NCBI GenBank assembly: GCA_964036295.1
Contig: OZ038464.1
Span: 5,690,001 to 5,754,000 of the forward strand
Direction: 5' to 3'
From: Plumapathes pennacea
Lineage: Eukaryota; Cnidaria; Anthozoa; Antipatharia; Myriopathidae
DNA: 64,000 nt
The position numbers were made by a program, and so were the translations under genes. Below the pieces are notes generated by a model. The model had not been told where the DNA came from. It was given only the letters and a program-made list of their open reading frames with translations, and ran no database searches. Numbering within the stretch: position 1 is the stretch's first letter; every line of letters starts with the position of its first letter. Below are positions 24,601 to 30,798 of the stretch, piece by piece.

Positions 24601-25427
24601 ATTAAATTGAAGATCTGTAATTGAAGGTATATATACATATATTGATCTTTTTTCTTCGTTTTGTGTTGTGAGGAAACTCAGAAATGCCGGAGGCTTGCGT
24701 TATTTGAGCTTCCTCTAAAAAATACCGAGACACATTTACCTCGATGAAAGCCGCTTTCATAAATATCATTTACTTTACCGCAGTAAACGTTCCACGCGTG
24801 TAAACGATTTACAAAACCTTAGTAAGTGTAGTTCAGAACAATAGAAATTTTACCGTAGTAAATGCCAATTTTCCATCTTGCAAGGCATAGTAAATGCAAA
24901 TTTACCGCGGTAATTGTTTAACTGCGGTAAACGTCTCTCGTGTAAACACGGTCGAATGATAGAGCTATTGCATACAGCAAACGAATGCCGAGAAAGTATG
25001 GAAAATACAGTCACGATGCTGTATCAATGCGTAGGCTTACTAGCAAGACCTGACAGGCACCATTTCCGGCTTACGCTAAGGAAGTTACAGCTTCTCCAAC
25101 ATTTGGATGTAAATTCGACCAGTTCAATGTACATTTAGTGCAACATGTACCCACCCGGAATCGCTGATCGGTGAAATCGAAACCCCACGACCTTCCGGAT
25201 CCTGATATAACGCCAGTAAAGAAGCTTTTACCTTCGTTCATACCTTCGCTATTTTAAATAACGTGGCCAGTTCACTTAACTGCGATGTGTCGGCCTTCCT
25301 TATACTCAGTATATGAGGTCAGCTACCACAGCCCAAAAATGCAACAATACTTACCAGCTGAAGAACTCGGTAAAAAGATGCCGAGAAACAGAGCCACGCA
25401 GACGAAAACTGCACTGCTTGACCCCAT
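733..25427 (-). CDS. Gene span: secreted C-type lectin / sushi / EGF / VWDE-like multidomain protein (partial, 16 exons)
   Basis: Large extracellular protein gene read right to left and running off the left edge. Coding exons: 25427-25355, 24515-24129, 22705-22328, 19839-19639, 18709-18584, 17077-16682, 15665-15609, 10298-9982, 9661-9566, 8524-8258, 7932-7841, 7275-7206, 6925-6713, 2827-2679, 2204-1751, 992-733. Reading phase is compatible across every junction, which is strong support for one transcript. Domain order: signal peptide, two C-type lectins, sushi, Ca-binding EGF, C-type lectin, Cys linker, VWDE N-terminal region, VWD, Cys-rich segment, EGF. The first half resembles selectin modules and the second half VWDE proteins (von Willebrand D and EGF domain). 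A role in carbohydrate recognition or matrix adhesion is inferred. The joins across the 5.3-kb (linker to VWDE) and 3.9-kb introns rest on phase and domain logic only; two adjacent genes remain possible. Confidence 0.8.
993..1750. other. Intron 15: nothing recognised
   Basis: About 760 bases between exons 15 and 16 with no clear repeat, RNA or coding signal beyond a short A-rich stretch near 1370-1395. Confidence 0.4.
1751..2204 (-). CDS. Exon 15: post-VWD cysteine-rich segment with furin-like site
   Basis: 454-nt exon, phase 2 to 0, acceptor TTCCAG, donor GTAAGT. It is open for about 151 codons. Features include [36 protein letters not shown], an acidic stretch ([14 protein letters not shown]), a basic QRARREAK segment, an NAT glycosylation site, and further cysteines before VCSEDIM. 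RARR fits the furin rule R-x-(K/R)-R, so the protein may be cleaved here. No separate domain name can be given with confidence. Confidence 0.8.
2679..2827 (-). CDS. Exon 14: end of VWD domain
   Basis: 149-nt exon, phase 0 to 2, acceptor GTCACAG, donor GTAACG. It encodes [20 protein letters not shown], then [20 protein letters not shown] and a short end. The sequence R-G-L-C-x-Y...N-G-N-P is the calcium-loop and GLCG region of VWD domains, with LCLY replacing LCGxY. About 3.9 kb of repeat-filled intron separates it from exon 13. Confidence 0.82.
3326..3558. mobile_element. MITE copy A with CAATCCTGGCC ends
   Basis: 233-bp element beginning ACAATCCTGGCCAAAA and ending with its inverse TGGCCAGGATTGT. 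Internally it carries a second inverted pair, CAATGTTG and CAACATTG, around GTGCACTTTGCGCACAC. It is nearly identical to 4701-4921 and forms the left end of a composite block. Confidence 0.7.
3559..4700. other. Unique core of the composite element
   Basis: About 1.1 kb with no convincing coding frame. It contains a GATAAT-like simple run near 4038-4072 and A/T-rich sequence. It is absent from the second copy of the surrounding long repeat, so it arrived with the flanking MITEs. Confidence 0.45.
4701..4921. mobile_element. MITE copy B with CAATCCTGGCC ends
   Basis: 221-bp copy of the 3326-3558 element in the same orientation, differing mainly in C-run and G-run lengths and a short deletion near 4860. 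The block 3326-4921 as a whole starts and ends with these copies. Confidence 0.7.
6455..6550. repeat. Partial copy of the left end of the long repeat
   Basis: Aligns with about 2870-2950: both share GCAGAGCATATGGTAGA and the A-rich GATCAGATTAGGGAAAAA stretch. It lies downstream of copy 1 in the same orientation, close to exon 13. Confidence 0.5.
6713..6925 (-). CDS. Exon 13: VWD domain, cysteine-rich centre
   Basis: 71-codon exon, phase 0-0, acceptor TTCTCAG, donor GTATGC. It starts [20 protein letters not shown] and ends with [19 protein letters not shown]. The V-x-T-R-x-x-x-C, C-x-C-G-x-x-V-R pattern and the closing strand before the conserved S-G of exon 14 are typical of VWDE-family VWD domains. 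Confidence 0.8.
7206..7275 (-). CDS. Exon 12: VWD domain, second strand set
   Basis: 70-nt exon, phase 2 to 0, donor GTGAGA. It encodes [20 protein letters not shown] and QFE. The G-x-G-D-F-L-L-Y segment is the usual continuation of the VWD fold after D-P-H. It would be missed on its own because it is only 23 codons; the phase match on both sides supports it. Confidence 0.75.
7841..7932 (-). CDS. Exon 11: start of VWD domain
   Basis: 92-nt exon, phase 0 to 2, acceptor TATCAG, donor GTGAGT. It encodes [20 protein letters not shown] then [10 protein letters not shown]. The C-x-S-V-x-D-P-H motif is the conserved opening strand of von Willebrand type D domains. It joins exon 12 in phase 2. Confidence 0.78.
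8258..8524 (-). CDS. Exon 10: VWDE-type beta-rich segment
   Basis: 89-codon exon, phase 0-0, acceptor TTTAAG, donor GTAAGT. The frame is open throughout and reads [20 protein letters not shown] at its start, with [26 protein letters not shown] and [12 protein letters not shown] later. The position matches the segment between the first VWDE unit and VWD, but similarity is weaker than for flanking exons. The exact acceptor is the least certain boundary. Confidence 0.65.
8663..8908. mobile_element. MITE with AGGTGAAGTAATA ends
   Basis: 246-bp element with inverted ends (AGGTGAAGTAATATGGGC and GCCCGTATTAC...ACCT) and internal repeats of GTTGCAACTT-like sequence. A shorter relative with the same ends lies at 19324-19464. 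Overlapping frames on the plus strand are spurious. Confidence 0.65.
8994..9278. mobile_element. MITE with GGACACACAGTTGCA ends
   Basis: 285-bp element whose left end GGACACACAGTTGCA is mirrored by TGCACTGTGTGTCC at the right. An internal copy of the end motif near 9100-9114 suggests either a nested or a doubled element. Non-coding. Confidence 0.55.
9566..9661 (-). CDS. Exon 9: VWDE-type N-terminal region, part 2
   Basis: 32-codon exon, phase 0-0, donor GTAAGC. It reads [17 protein letters not shown] and then [13 protein letters not shown]. The C-x-V-x-A-R motif followed by W-S and a K-x-F-F-A-G-I segment is the VWDE pattern continuing directly from the G-Q-T end of exon 8. The upstream AG lies at 9662-9663. 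Confidence 0.78.
9982..10298 (-). CDS. Exon 8: VWDE-type N-terminal region, part 1
   Basis: 317-nt exon, phase 1 to 0, acceptor TTGCAG, donor GTATAA. It encodes a segment starting [18 protein letters not shown] with [26 protein letters not shown] and GYYKAGQT near the end. The pattern (C-x-F, then V-x-Y-x-I-E-W-F-V-D, then G-Y-x-x-G) is the region preceding the VWD domain in VWDE proteins. It continues in frame into exon 9. Confidence 0.8.
10714..10772 (+). repeat. DIRS left terminal region and inverted terminal repeat
   Basis: The first part (10714-10746) is the exact inverse of the internal complementary region, and 10747-10772 pairs with the right terminal repeat near 14238-14265. Confidence 0.8.
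10898..11950 (+). CDS. DIRS ORF1, gag-like protein
   Basis: 350-codon intact frame from the ATG at 10898. The N-terminus is acidic and Ser/Glu-rich, the centre ([18 protein letters not shown], then [11 protein letters not shown]) is the usual DIRS ORF1 core, and the tail is basic and Gln/Arg/Pro-rich ([20 protein letters not shown]), suited to RNA binding. No zinc knuckle is present. The stop overlaps the ORF2 start as ATGA. A non-ATG upstream start is possible but unnecessary. Confidence 0.8.
   Translation: MSATTEDSPEVLSRSESREPETLSQLTEASQAQTTALAELKDLLLQEDASEEPVPVKQTESAGITAIVNNCTSDSNAKFVASGSRSDSEFQSPNNIVESLTQAYLPNTKKSPAIEGKIAEFIDNILSGGLSADTAKESAEKYPSPEIIKFLSVTSVNEEVWDLLQRRSRTVDLSFQKVQELLMPGLSALCTLSGKLVGSIQSGETPNTRETLTGIMDSIALLCNTHHNLNMKRLELIKLELNPPYTRLCKEEIKPTTKLFGDDLSKHLKDMAELKKAGIQMQKSPSASTSNQGYRAPKQRFTRPHFVKPYSRAHGHSAAQKTCPQRNFLANSRAPRSAHTKQNTPARKGQ
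11947..12681 (+). pseudogene. DIRS ORF2 reverse transcriptase, broken
   Basis: Starts at the ATG overlapping the ORF1 stop. The frame is interrupted by TGA at 12055 and then runs open to 12681. RT landmarks are [27 protein letters not shown] (motif A) and [14 protein letters not shown] (motif B, shortened). The catalytic Y-x-D-D box is replaced by HIHD, and the rest of the palm and most of RNase H are missing: sequence jumps to [10 protein letters not shown] in another frame at 12678-13004, which matches the end of DIRS RNase H. Catalytically dead. Confidence 0.8.
12611..13792 (+). CDS. DIRS tyrosine recombinase
   Basis: Open frame of 393 codons; the recombinase itself starts near 12790 since the first part overlaps RT and RNase H remnants. 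It carries an N-terminal SAM-like segment ([18 protein letters not shown], then [17 protein letters not shown]) and the catalytic set: Arg in [12 protein letters not shown]-x-x-R in [12 protein letters not shown], and Tyr in FDRLYDKP. The R-H-R-Y tetrad is complete, so the enzyme could be active and mobilise the element or relatives. Confidence 0.85.
   Translation: MILFSWVTIIHPVRKTFCRSNRSDPGPSLANPTMVHNTSSPLDRQTSPPSSILQPTNTTSQWCSTPFAKATSSVGLQSFRQSFLQSNISGKATEIILHSRSAGTQKQYQPYLRRWLEFCGEQQVNPYNPPVTTVLDFLVRLHEQGLTYTTLNTARSAISAITISTDNTPIVSRFMKGIYKCTPPTPRYQSNWEVQPVLSYLLGLSPAEKLGLKSLTLKVAMLVALVSAHRSQTLHMLNIGFMKDTSTCLEFALPAHIKQSRPGYNPLPVILQAYSNDRSLCVYSYLTEYLKRTQPLRGKETQLFISFTRPQKAISRETFSRWIRTVMFSAGTDVASFKPHSTRSAATSKAKAANIPMDEILRTTGWSSSRSFDRLYDKPIKSASFVSAVLHID
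12678..13004 (+). pseudogene. Remnant of the DIRS RNase H C-terminus
   Basis: A 108-codon frame starting [20 protein letters not shown] and containing [19 protein letters not shown] and RLLACRVSG, the usual end of the DIRS RT-RNase H polyprotein. It overlaps the recombinase frame, which is the normal DIRS arrangement. Its own upstream half was removed by the internal deletion. Confidence 0.65.
14084..14116 (+). repeat. DIRS internal complementary region
   Basis: 33 bp that are the exact inverse of 10714-10746, starting TCTCATGGGATCCCTG. In DIRS elements this region templates closure of the circular DNA intermediate. Confidence 0.8.
14238..14350 (+). repeat. DIRS right inverted terminal repeat
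   Basis: Begins ACTGATTATGCGCATGCG and mirrors the left end with a few substitutions, diverging after about 60 bp. The outer limit near 14350 is set by resumption of the long repeat. Confidence 0.65.
15609..15665 (-). CDS. Exon 7: short cysteine linker exon
   Basis: 19-codon exon, phase 1-1, bounded by a TGTGCAG acceptor and a GTAGGA donor. It encodes [18 protein letters not shown], a two-cysteine linker with one N-glycosylation site (NKT). Similar CPPG...TPPNC linkers occur between modules of invertebrate matrix proteins. It is too short to recognise alone; phase and position between lectin 3 and the VWDE half support it. Confidence 0.6.
15990..16140. repeat. Short degenerate tandem repeat
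   Basis: About three units of roughly 62 bp, each carrying a variant of GCCAGTTAGGCTGG preceded by GTCAGRTAGAC. It lies in intron 6, between lectin 3 and the linker exon. Confidence 0.5.
16682..17077 (-). CDS. Exon 6: C-type lectin domain 3
   Basis: 132 codons, phase 1-1. Landmarks are [55 protein letters not shown] and [10 protein letters not shown]. The sugar-site triplet is QPS, closer to galactose-type QPD than the EPS of exons 2 and 3. The only phase-compatible donor is AGAG|GTCAGA, a poor match to consensus. If it is not used, the frame continues 17 codons through a hydrophobic tail to a stop near 16629, giving a shorter secreted form. Confidence 0.85.
17098..17168. repeat. (AAT)n microsatellite
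   Basis: Uninterrupted ATA/TAA trinucleotide run of about 70 bp, about 20 bp upstream of the acceptor of lectin exon 6 in gene orientation. Confidence 0.9.
17169..18583. other. Intron 5: nothing coding recognised
   Basis: About 1.4 kb between EGF exon 5 and lectin exon 6. It contains a TTTG run at 18087-18112 and no supported exon or RNA. Confidence 0.4.
18584..18709 (-). CDS. Exon 5: calcium-binding EGF-like domain
   Basis: 42-codon exon, phase 1-1. It starts [16 protein letters not shown], the classic calcium-binding EGF opening (D-I-D-E-C), followed by [14 protein letters not shown] and a final NHTC. All six EGF cysteines are present. The donor is GTGAGC. Such domains stabilise extended rod-like proteins by binding calcium between modules. 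Confidence 0.9.
19324..19464. mobile_element. MITE, short relative of 8663-8908
   Basis: 141-bp element with inverted ends AGGTAAAGTAATACGGGC and CCGTATTACTTCACCT and internal GTTGCA repeats, sharing ends with the 8663-8908 copy. Confidence 0.6.
19639..19839 (-). CDS. Exon 4: sushi (CCP) domain, six-cysteine selectin-like type
   Basis: 67-codon exon, phase 1-1, donor GTAAGT. It begins ASSVTCPQL and shows [23 protein letters not shown] and VTCEG. Ordinary sushi repeats have four cysteines; this one has six (including the extra pair SCVQ and VCSFSC), the pattern typical of selectin consensus repeats. Several N-x-S/T sites (NVT, NSS, NCT, NGT, NVT) suggest glycosylation. It probably acts as a rigid spacer between lectin modules. 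Confidence 0.88.
19990..20350 (+). pseudogene. Penelope-like element relic, GIY-YIG endonuclease region
   Basis: The plus strand encodes [20 protein letters not shown] and CKATYI, closely matching the start of the GIY-YIG domain of Penelope-like retroelements of the [10 protein letters not shown] type. After a frameshift a second frame gives [17 protein letters not shown], the downstream part of the same domain. At least one frameshift and several stops show it is dead. It sits in an intron of the lectin gene in antisense orientation. Confidence 0.6.
20608..21135. mobile_element. Foldback element with long inverted arms
   Basis: The left arm, starting CTTTAAAGTGCC, is mirrored by a right arm ending GGCACTTTAAG; arms of about 180-200 bp diverge towards a 130-bp centre. 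Both arms give the same short peptide ([12 protein letters not shown]) on opposite strands, which explains two mirror-image short frames. No transposase. Confidence 0.7.
21277..21462. repeat. Dispersed repeat of the CCCTTTCACTCCCAAGAG family
   Basis: About 185 bp with ends CCCTTTCACTCCCAAGAG and TTGGGAGTGAAAGG. Related copies lie at 42919-43108, 48934-49166 and 56668-56872, and the same body is embedded in the long repeats at 3040-3230 and 10600-10713. Confidence 0.6.
21972..22323. mobile_element. MITE with GGCCCCGT ends, abutting exon 3 donor
   Basis: 352-bp element starting GGCCCCGTTCACACTAAT and ending ATTAGTGTTGACGGGGCC, with internal inverted AAAACG-rich segments. The end type resembles hAT-derived MITEs, but no clean 8-bp duplication is seen. 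Its terminal GG forms positions +5 and +6 of the exon 3 splice donor. Confidence 0.65.
22328..22705 (-). CDS. Exon 3: C-type lectin domain 2
   Basis: 126-codon exon, phase 1-1, close paralog of exon 2. Key landmarks are [53 protein letters not shown] and FNYICK. The same EPS plus WND pair is present, and the loop after helix 2 is shorter than in exon 2. The donor GTAAGG overlaps the last two bases of an inserted inverted-repeat element at 21972-22323. Tandem lectin exons of this kind usually arise by exon duplication. Confidence 0.9.
23771..23955. repeat. Two-unit tandem repeat of about 92 bp
   Basis: Both units start with GGCCATCTTGGA and share GGGAAAGAGCGTTACAGACG and a TTAGCGTAT segment; they differ by small indels. 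It lies in intron 2 between the two lectin exons. Confidence 0.65.
24129..24515 (-). CDS. Exon 2: C-type lectin domain 1
   Basis: 129-codon exon, phase 1 at both ends, flanked by a polypyrimidine-AG acceptor and a GTAACT donor. It encodes one complete long-form C-type lectin fold: an opening [16 protein letters not shown], the helix-1 segment INARADC, the core WIGLNDR, the SVFEWSD-type loop (here [10 protein letters not shown]), then GEPSNSG and closing LLWNDNSC and FNYICK. The sugar-binding triplet is EPS rather than canonical EPN, with the WND motif kept. EPN-type domains usually bind mannose-like sugars with calcium; specificity here is unproven. Confidence 0.9.
25355..25427 (-). CDS. Exon 1: start codon and signal peptide
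   Basis: ATG at 25427 follows an AAG context and opens a 24-residue hydrophobic leader ([16 protein letters not shown] then IFLPSSSA), a textbook secretory signal ending in small residues. The exon ends in phase 1 at a consensus donor GTAAGT. A longer frame covering the same bases (25678-25319) has lower plausibility because it lacks a leader and reads through the donor. This start fixes the 5' end of the gene. Confidence 0.85.
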
Positions 25428-26047
25428 CTTTTCGTCGTTAATACGTGTGCGGTTCCCAGTGTAACATTAGACTCACGGACTTGTTTGCACGAAAACGTCG
25501 GAATGCGGAAGCATAGCTTGCACTTTAAACTCATCTTCGGCCATCCACGTGAAGAGAGGGGAATGAGGGTGAGTTGGTGGGGGCGGGGATGGGGTAGGGG
25601 GTGTAAAGTTCTCGCTTCCCATGCCCTATACTCCTTACATTTACCGGTGGCGACTTGCCAAACTACCGGAAGTGACATATTTGGCAGAAAATTTTAGCAC
25701 GGACATCACGTATCGCGTCGCTAAGAAATCCCGCTTCCCGGCCTTCTCTTCTCCCCTGCCCCCCCCCCCCCCCCCCCCCTCCCCCTCCCCCTCCCTCTCA
25801 AAATGCCGGAAAAGAAAGATGTTAGCAGCGTTCACGTTGTTCTAGCCTACCGTGCTGCACAAAATTTTCATTAATTTTCCAGCGATCTGCGAAAATTAGA
25901 ACTCCTGCGAACAATAATTCTTTTGACCAATTCTTCGACACTAAACTAGTCCGTGATCCACGAAAATTTGTTCGCAACATTTAAGTCTGATATCCGAATT
26001 CGCGAAACTTTGTTCTTGCGAAATGAAAAAATCGACAATCCGCGAAA

Positions 26048-26310
26048 GTTTTAAGCCACATGGTAACTGTAGCTGCACGTGCTGGTCTTTTCTGCTTCCA
26101 GACTATTAGGGCCTGGGACTGAATGCCCTTTAATTGGTTGGGTGTCCACACGAGCAATGCTTCCTCGCACCAGTATTCTTAGTCCAAGTGACCTGAGATG
26201 TCCACTGACAATCGAATATCCTACAAGAATAATACCAAGCTGTCCAATGAACTGTCGAACGACACCGTCCAACTCTTCCTCCGACCAAGTAGAAAAGGCA
26301 GTGATGTGCT
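26048..26310 (-). pseudogene. Fragment of an integrase-core (DDE) element
   Basis: Minus-strand frame reading WSEEELDGVVRQFIGQ, then SGHLRSLGLRILVRGSIARV and SVPGPNSLEAEK before a stop near 26051. The pattern matches the region just before and into the catalytic core of integrase-core proteins repeatedly found in cnidarian and fish genomes (E-E-L-D...H-L-R-S-x-G-x-R...R-V-D...S-V-P-x-P-N-S-L). The catalytic core itself is missing and an internal deletion is apparent between the last two blocks. Confidence 0.45.
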
Positions 26311-26719
26311 AAAGGATCTTTTCGGTAATTTGTCGTCTGATATTCATAGGGCCGCCATGTTAGCGACTCGGAGTTCAAGTTCAAGCGCTGAGACTTAAGT
26401 ACTCATTCCACCTATAGCACATTGTCAAGGCTGGAAATTTTAACCTTTTTAATGTCTTACATCACACATAAATGTATAATAGTTTTAATTTTATGTTATA
26501 CACTACGTTTTTAGCTAGTTCCTAAGAAACATTTTCACTGTAAGTTTCTTATTAATTCAAAGAGTAAAGTTTTTTTAGATACGTTGTTATTTATGGAGAT
26601 TGTTGTAGGGCTAACCTCAAGATCTCCTTTTCAAGATACCGTTATCTTGTACATTCTTGTAAATCGTTCCGTTGCACATGATGAATAAACAAGACTATCA
26701 GAATATGGCTATCCTTGAA

Positions 26720-27760
26720 CTACAGGCAGTTGATCATTTTGAAAACAGCGAATTTACTATAGGCATTTTTGTTGACCTTCCAAAAAGCCTTCAATACTGT
26801 TGATCATAAAATGCTTCCGAAGAAAGTAAGATTCAATGGAATTCGAGGACCCCCACTCGACTCGCTTACTAGTTATCCCTCTCAAAGGCAACAATTTGTT
26901 CAAATTGATGGCCACCTCTATAGTGGTCTCCCTCAAGGGTCTATTCTTGGACCTTGTCTATTTCTTTTCTATGTTAATGACTTATTTCACTCCCCTAATT
27001 TTTTCTTAATTTTTCTCTTTGTTGATGACACATTTTTTCTTTAGTCACAAAGACATCACTTCTCTCATTAACACAAATTTAACACTGAACTAACCCAGGC
27101 ACGTGTCTAATTCTTCCTAATAGGCTAAGGTTTATTATATTTCACCCAGCCTGTAAAAAAACGACTCTGGTGTAACTATAAACAGTAATAATTCACCTGT
27201 CTCAAGAGTTGAAAGCACTAAATTCCCTGGGATAATCATACATCAAAATCTCTCTTGGAAAACTTACATTTAATGCTATCTGCTCCAAAACATCAAAAGT
27301 AACAAAAATTGGTGCTATCTGCAAATCCAGACAATACCTTTCTTCTGTCATACCTTAAACTTCTATATAATTCACTGCTCTTCACATATCTTACCTACTA
27401 CACTCTTATTTGGGGCCTCCACCTATTCTACTTACGTTTATCCCCTGCACTTACTCCAAAGAAAGCTGTTTGAATTATTACTCATTCTCCTCCATGTGTA
27501 CTCACTCTAAACCTTTATGTCAAAGAATCAACATCTTTCCTGTTCACTCATACCTATAAGTTTCAAATCTCATGTTTGCTTTCTCACACACCACAAAATC
27601 ACTCCATGTTCCTGTCTCCTTTCTTTCAATTCAACTTTGAATGCCATGATCATTTTCCCCTGCCCTAGGTACTGTACAATTTATACAAAAACTTCTACAG
27701 TATATACACCATTTTGCCATCCACTCTCAATCACCTTCAATCTCTGTAATTTTTGAAACA
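26720..27760 (+). pseudogene. LINE reverse transcriptase relic
   Basis: The best frame (26769-27044) contains FQKAFNTVDHKML, GLPQGSILGPCLFLFYVNDL and LFVDDTFF, the palm motifs of non-LTR reverse transcriptases of the jockey/CR1/L2 type. A frameshift separates an upstream IFVDL (motif A), and a stop follows shortly after the catalytic DD. Downstream sequence to about 27760 gives disrupted fragments of the thumb region. Inactive. Confidence 0.75.
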
Positions 27761-28094
27761 CTTTGAACTTAAAATCTTTTTTTCTGTCATATGATCAGTT
27801 TTTTTTCTTTTTTGTTTCAGTAAACTTTTAGTACTGTAGTATCAAGAGTTAATAAGTTACTTTTCAAATTAACTATTATAAGTACATTTTGGTTTTGCTT
27901 CATTATTTCATGTTTATTGTTGATCAGGTCACTGTATTGTTGTTTGTATAGGTAATTGCAAATTTCGAATTTCAACTTGGAATTAATGAGCACTCGTAAA
28001 ACGAGTACTGTGCGAGTGCAATTTGTGGTCTTTGAAAAATTTACGAGTGCTTATTTGTTTCAAGGTTGCTCGAGAAATCATGTGATTACTTGTT

Positions 28095-28395
28095 AATAAC
28101 ATGCATACAATAATTTATGTCACACAATTTTTTCAATGTTACAGTTCACAAGTGTCTCTCAAGAACTTTGTTTTCTCGCAAACAGAATCGGAATCGTCCT
28201 GAGGTTGAAAACATGCCCTTTTGCTTTGTTTGGCTTTGCAAATACGCGCGCCAGATGTCGGCAATTTTTAATTCAAATTTCCACATTCTTAACTTCACAT
28301 TTCTGCATTGTTAATTTCACGTTTTTGCACTGTTTGGGATAAATTGATGTGCACTGAGCCAATCAGAATGCGGAAATTATTGTATGCATGTTATT
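28095..28395. mobile_element. MITE with AATAACATGCATACAATAATT ends
   Basis: 301-bp element with 21-bp near-perfect inverted ends (left 28095-28115, right 28375-28395), interior A/T-rich and non-coding. Confidence 0.6.
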
Positions 28396-28445
28396 AGTCT
28401 ATTTATAATATCTATTCAAGGCTATATATTGAATGTACATAGAGG

Positions 28446-28588
28446 ATATTACACGGCGGTGCGAAGATATGAATTTTATTTTCGAGTGGTAAAAATAATA
28501 TTTTACAAATGAGCGCTTCAGGAGTGAGTAAAATATTGTTTTTACCACGAGAAAATAAAATCCATATCTTCAAGCCGTCGTGTAATTT
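28446..28588. repeat. Hairpin MITE with ATTACACG ends
   Basis: About 143 bp, arms of about 60 bp, ends ATATTACACGGCGG and CCGTCGTGTAATTTT. It shares the end motif with 156-292, but the arm sequence differs. Confidence 0.6.
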
Positions 28589-28609
28589 TCTTTTTATTAC
28601 ATTATTTAA

Positions 28610-28780
28610 TAGACATGAGTGTTTTACGAGAAATTGCACAAACAACCGTGCAAAAGTGGAAAATGATGCCAACGATATCCTCACTAGTGAGGATATGGAA
28701 AATACGCCACTCGGGTCCCGGATGTAGTTTCGTATGGATTTTACGCACGGTATATTTTCCAGTAAAACACTCGTGTCTAC
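28610..28780. repeat. Short inverted-repeat element
   Basis: Left end TAGACATGAGTGTTTTAC and right end GTAAAACACTCGTGTCTA are near-perfect inverses about 170 bp apart, directly next to the 28446-28588 hairpin. Confidence 0.5.
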
Positions 28781-29932
28781 ATAATAAAGGTGTATATGTC
28801 CACTCCCACTGTATGTAACTAGTTTATGCTGCCCTAAGCCTTTTAAGCCTCTGGCTTTGGTGGTACTTCTTGTGTAATTTCAATGTGAATATATTCAATA
28901 ATAACAATAAGTTCAGTGCTTGATTTTGAACAGTCCCTGTTAAATGTGATTTGAACGGAACATGTTGAATGTGGTATGTGAGATAAATCTATATCATGAG
29001 GCAAAAAAGTGCTTGGTCTTGAACAGACCTTGTTGACTGTGATGTGAAAATGGGGCTTGACAGTGAAAGATGTTTCTTGAATGTGGCACTACTTTTTTTC
29101 TTTGAATATTGCAACAATTGGCTTGCCATAATCTCCCAGGTGTTGTATATGTACTTTGTGTTTATTCATAATAGCACACAATGTTCAAGGTTTGATGGAG
29201 TGTTGTTCTCATATCCTGCTCATTTTTATATTTCTTGAGTTGCTAATGGCAATATATAAACTGATCAATATTCTGAAGTAAATATGCTTTTCTACTGAAG
29301 GGTCACTATATCATATCAATAATAATCATTATAGGACTTCGACATACAGGAAAGAGACTGGAAACAGTGTTACATGTTATTCACCACCCTGATTTTTAGA
29401 AATTAACTTGCAGAAGCCAATTGGCCCTTATCTTTTGTAATTTATACATGGCTATGAATTTTTAGAATTTGTTAGACTCACACACATGTAAATTCTTGAC
29501 TTGCAACCATGAGTTACACAACCGCAGCACCCTCCAAAATAACAGATCGTACCTTTTTGACTCCAGAACTGAAAAGAGCACACCTGAATCAGTTCAAGTG
29601 TCAATTTTGGATTGTCTAGGCTAAATGTTGAGGATGTAGTGGCAATTTGTTTTTTTGGGGATTTGGTCGGATTTGATAAAAAAGGTTGTCACCAACAAGG
29701 CTGCCAAGTAATTCAGAACACAAAATGAAGCTGCATGATGTGCAACTCAGTTATGATTCTGTGTTACTTGGCATCTTTCGCAGTGCCAATTTTAAAATGT
29801 TTTGTGAAGGAAAACATTACAATTCAGACAAAAGCACCGATTTTAGTCAACCACGAGTGCCAGCTTTGTAGTCACGGTATATTCAAGAATCCATAAGCTC
29901 CCAATAAATATTTTAGATCAGCCCAGAATTTT

Positions 29933-29960
29933 GTCTTAAGTCTTAAGTCTTAAGTCTTAA
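29933..29960. repeat. (GTCTTAA)4 tandem repeat
   Basis: Four perfect 7-bp units. Not a telomere motif of animals. Confidence 0.9.
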
Positions 29961-30798
29961 GGCACAGCTGTCTTCAATATATTAGTGTATTGGACTTGTA
30001 GGATGTGTATTAACTTCTGAAATGGCTTGATGATGTCATGTGCAAGTCAAAAATAGTTATTATAAAGTCAATCGGTTGTTTCATGTACTATGGTTGGAGC
30101 TATAACACCACATTACCATCCAGGATTTGGTGAAACATACTAGCTTGTTAGCAAAAGGTCTTTTACATACCAATGTATAGAACAGTAAATATTAGACAAT
30201 AAACTTTATGGAGCATTCCTAAACAACACACCACCAAACAACTCAGCTGTTTAGATTTAACACCTTTTCTACTGCTGCAGTTCTATAAACACAGTAAAAG
30301 CAACCCAAATTTCTTACTTCTACATGTACATGCATTACACAGTTTGCATTATACCAAAAGCATCCAAAATTTATTGTGGTGTCATAGCCTTGGATATTCA
30401 TTACAGACATGCCAGCAATATTATTGCAACTAGAACTGTACAATTAATGGCCCCTAAAGTACTGCACATGAATATATTGTTCAATTTTCTACAGTTTTGT
30501 AATAATAGTAAAAACCACACAAATTTCTTGCCCTACAGTACATGATTGTACTGTCTATAAATTACAAAAACTTCCGAGAATGAGCTGGACGTTACAGAAA
30601 AAATTAAACCACATATATTTACTCATATCGTTCGGCTCACGTAAATGCAAAACAGTTCCCTGGAAAAACCTGAGCCCTCAAAACATGTCCCTCTTGAAGG
30701 GATTGACTCGCCGATTTTGATAAACAAAGTCATACTCAAATGTTCATTTTCATGAAAAACATAAAGGTAGCAAGCATGTATGAATAGTTTTCTCTCAC

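Noticed and set aside
25319..25678. 119-codon minus frame over exon 1
   Set aside because: The alternative frame with the signal peptide and a phase-matched donor explains the region better.
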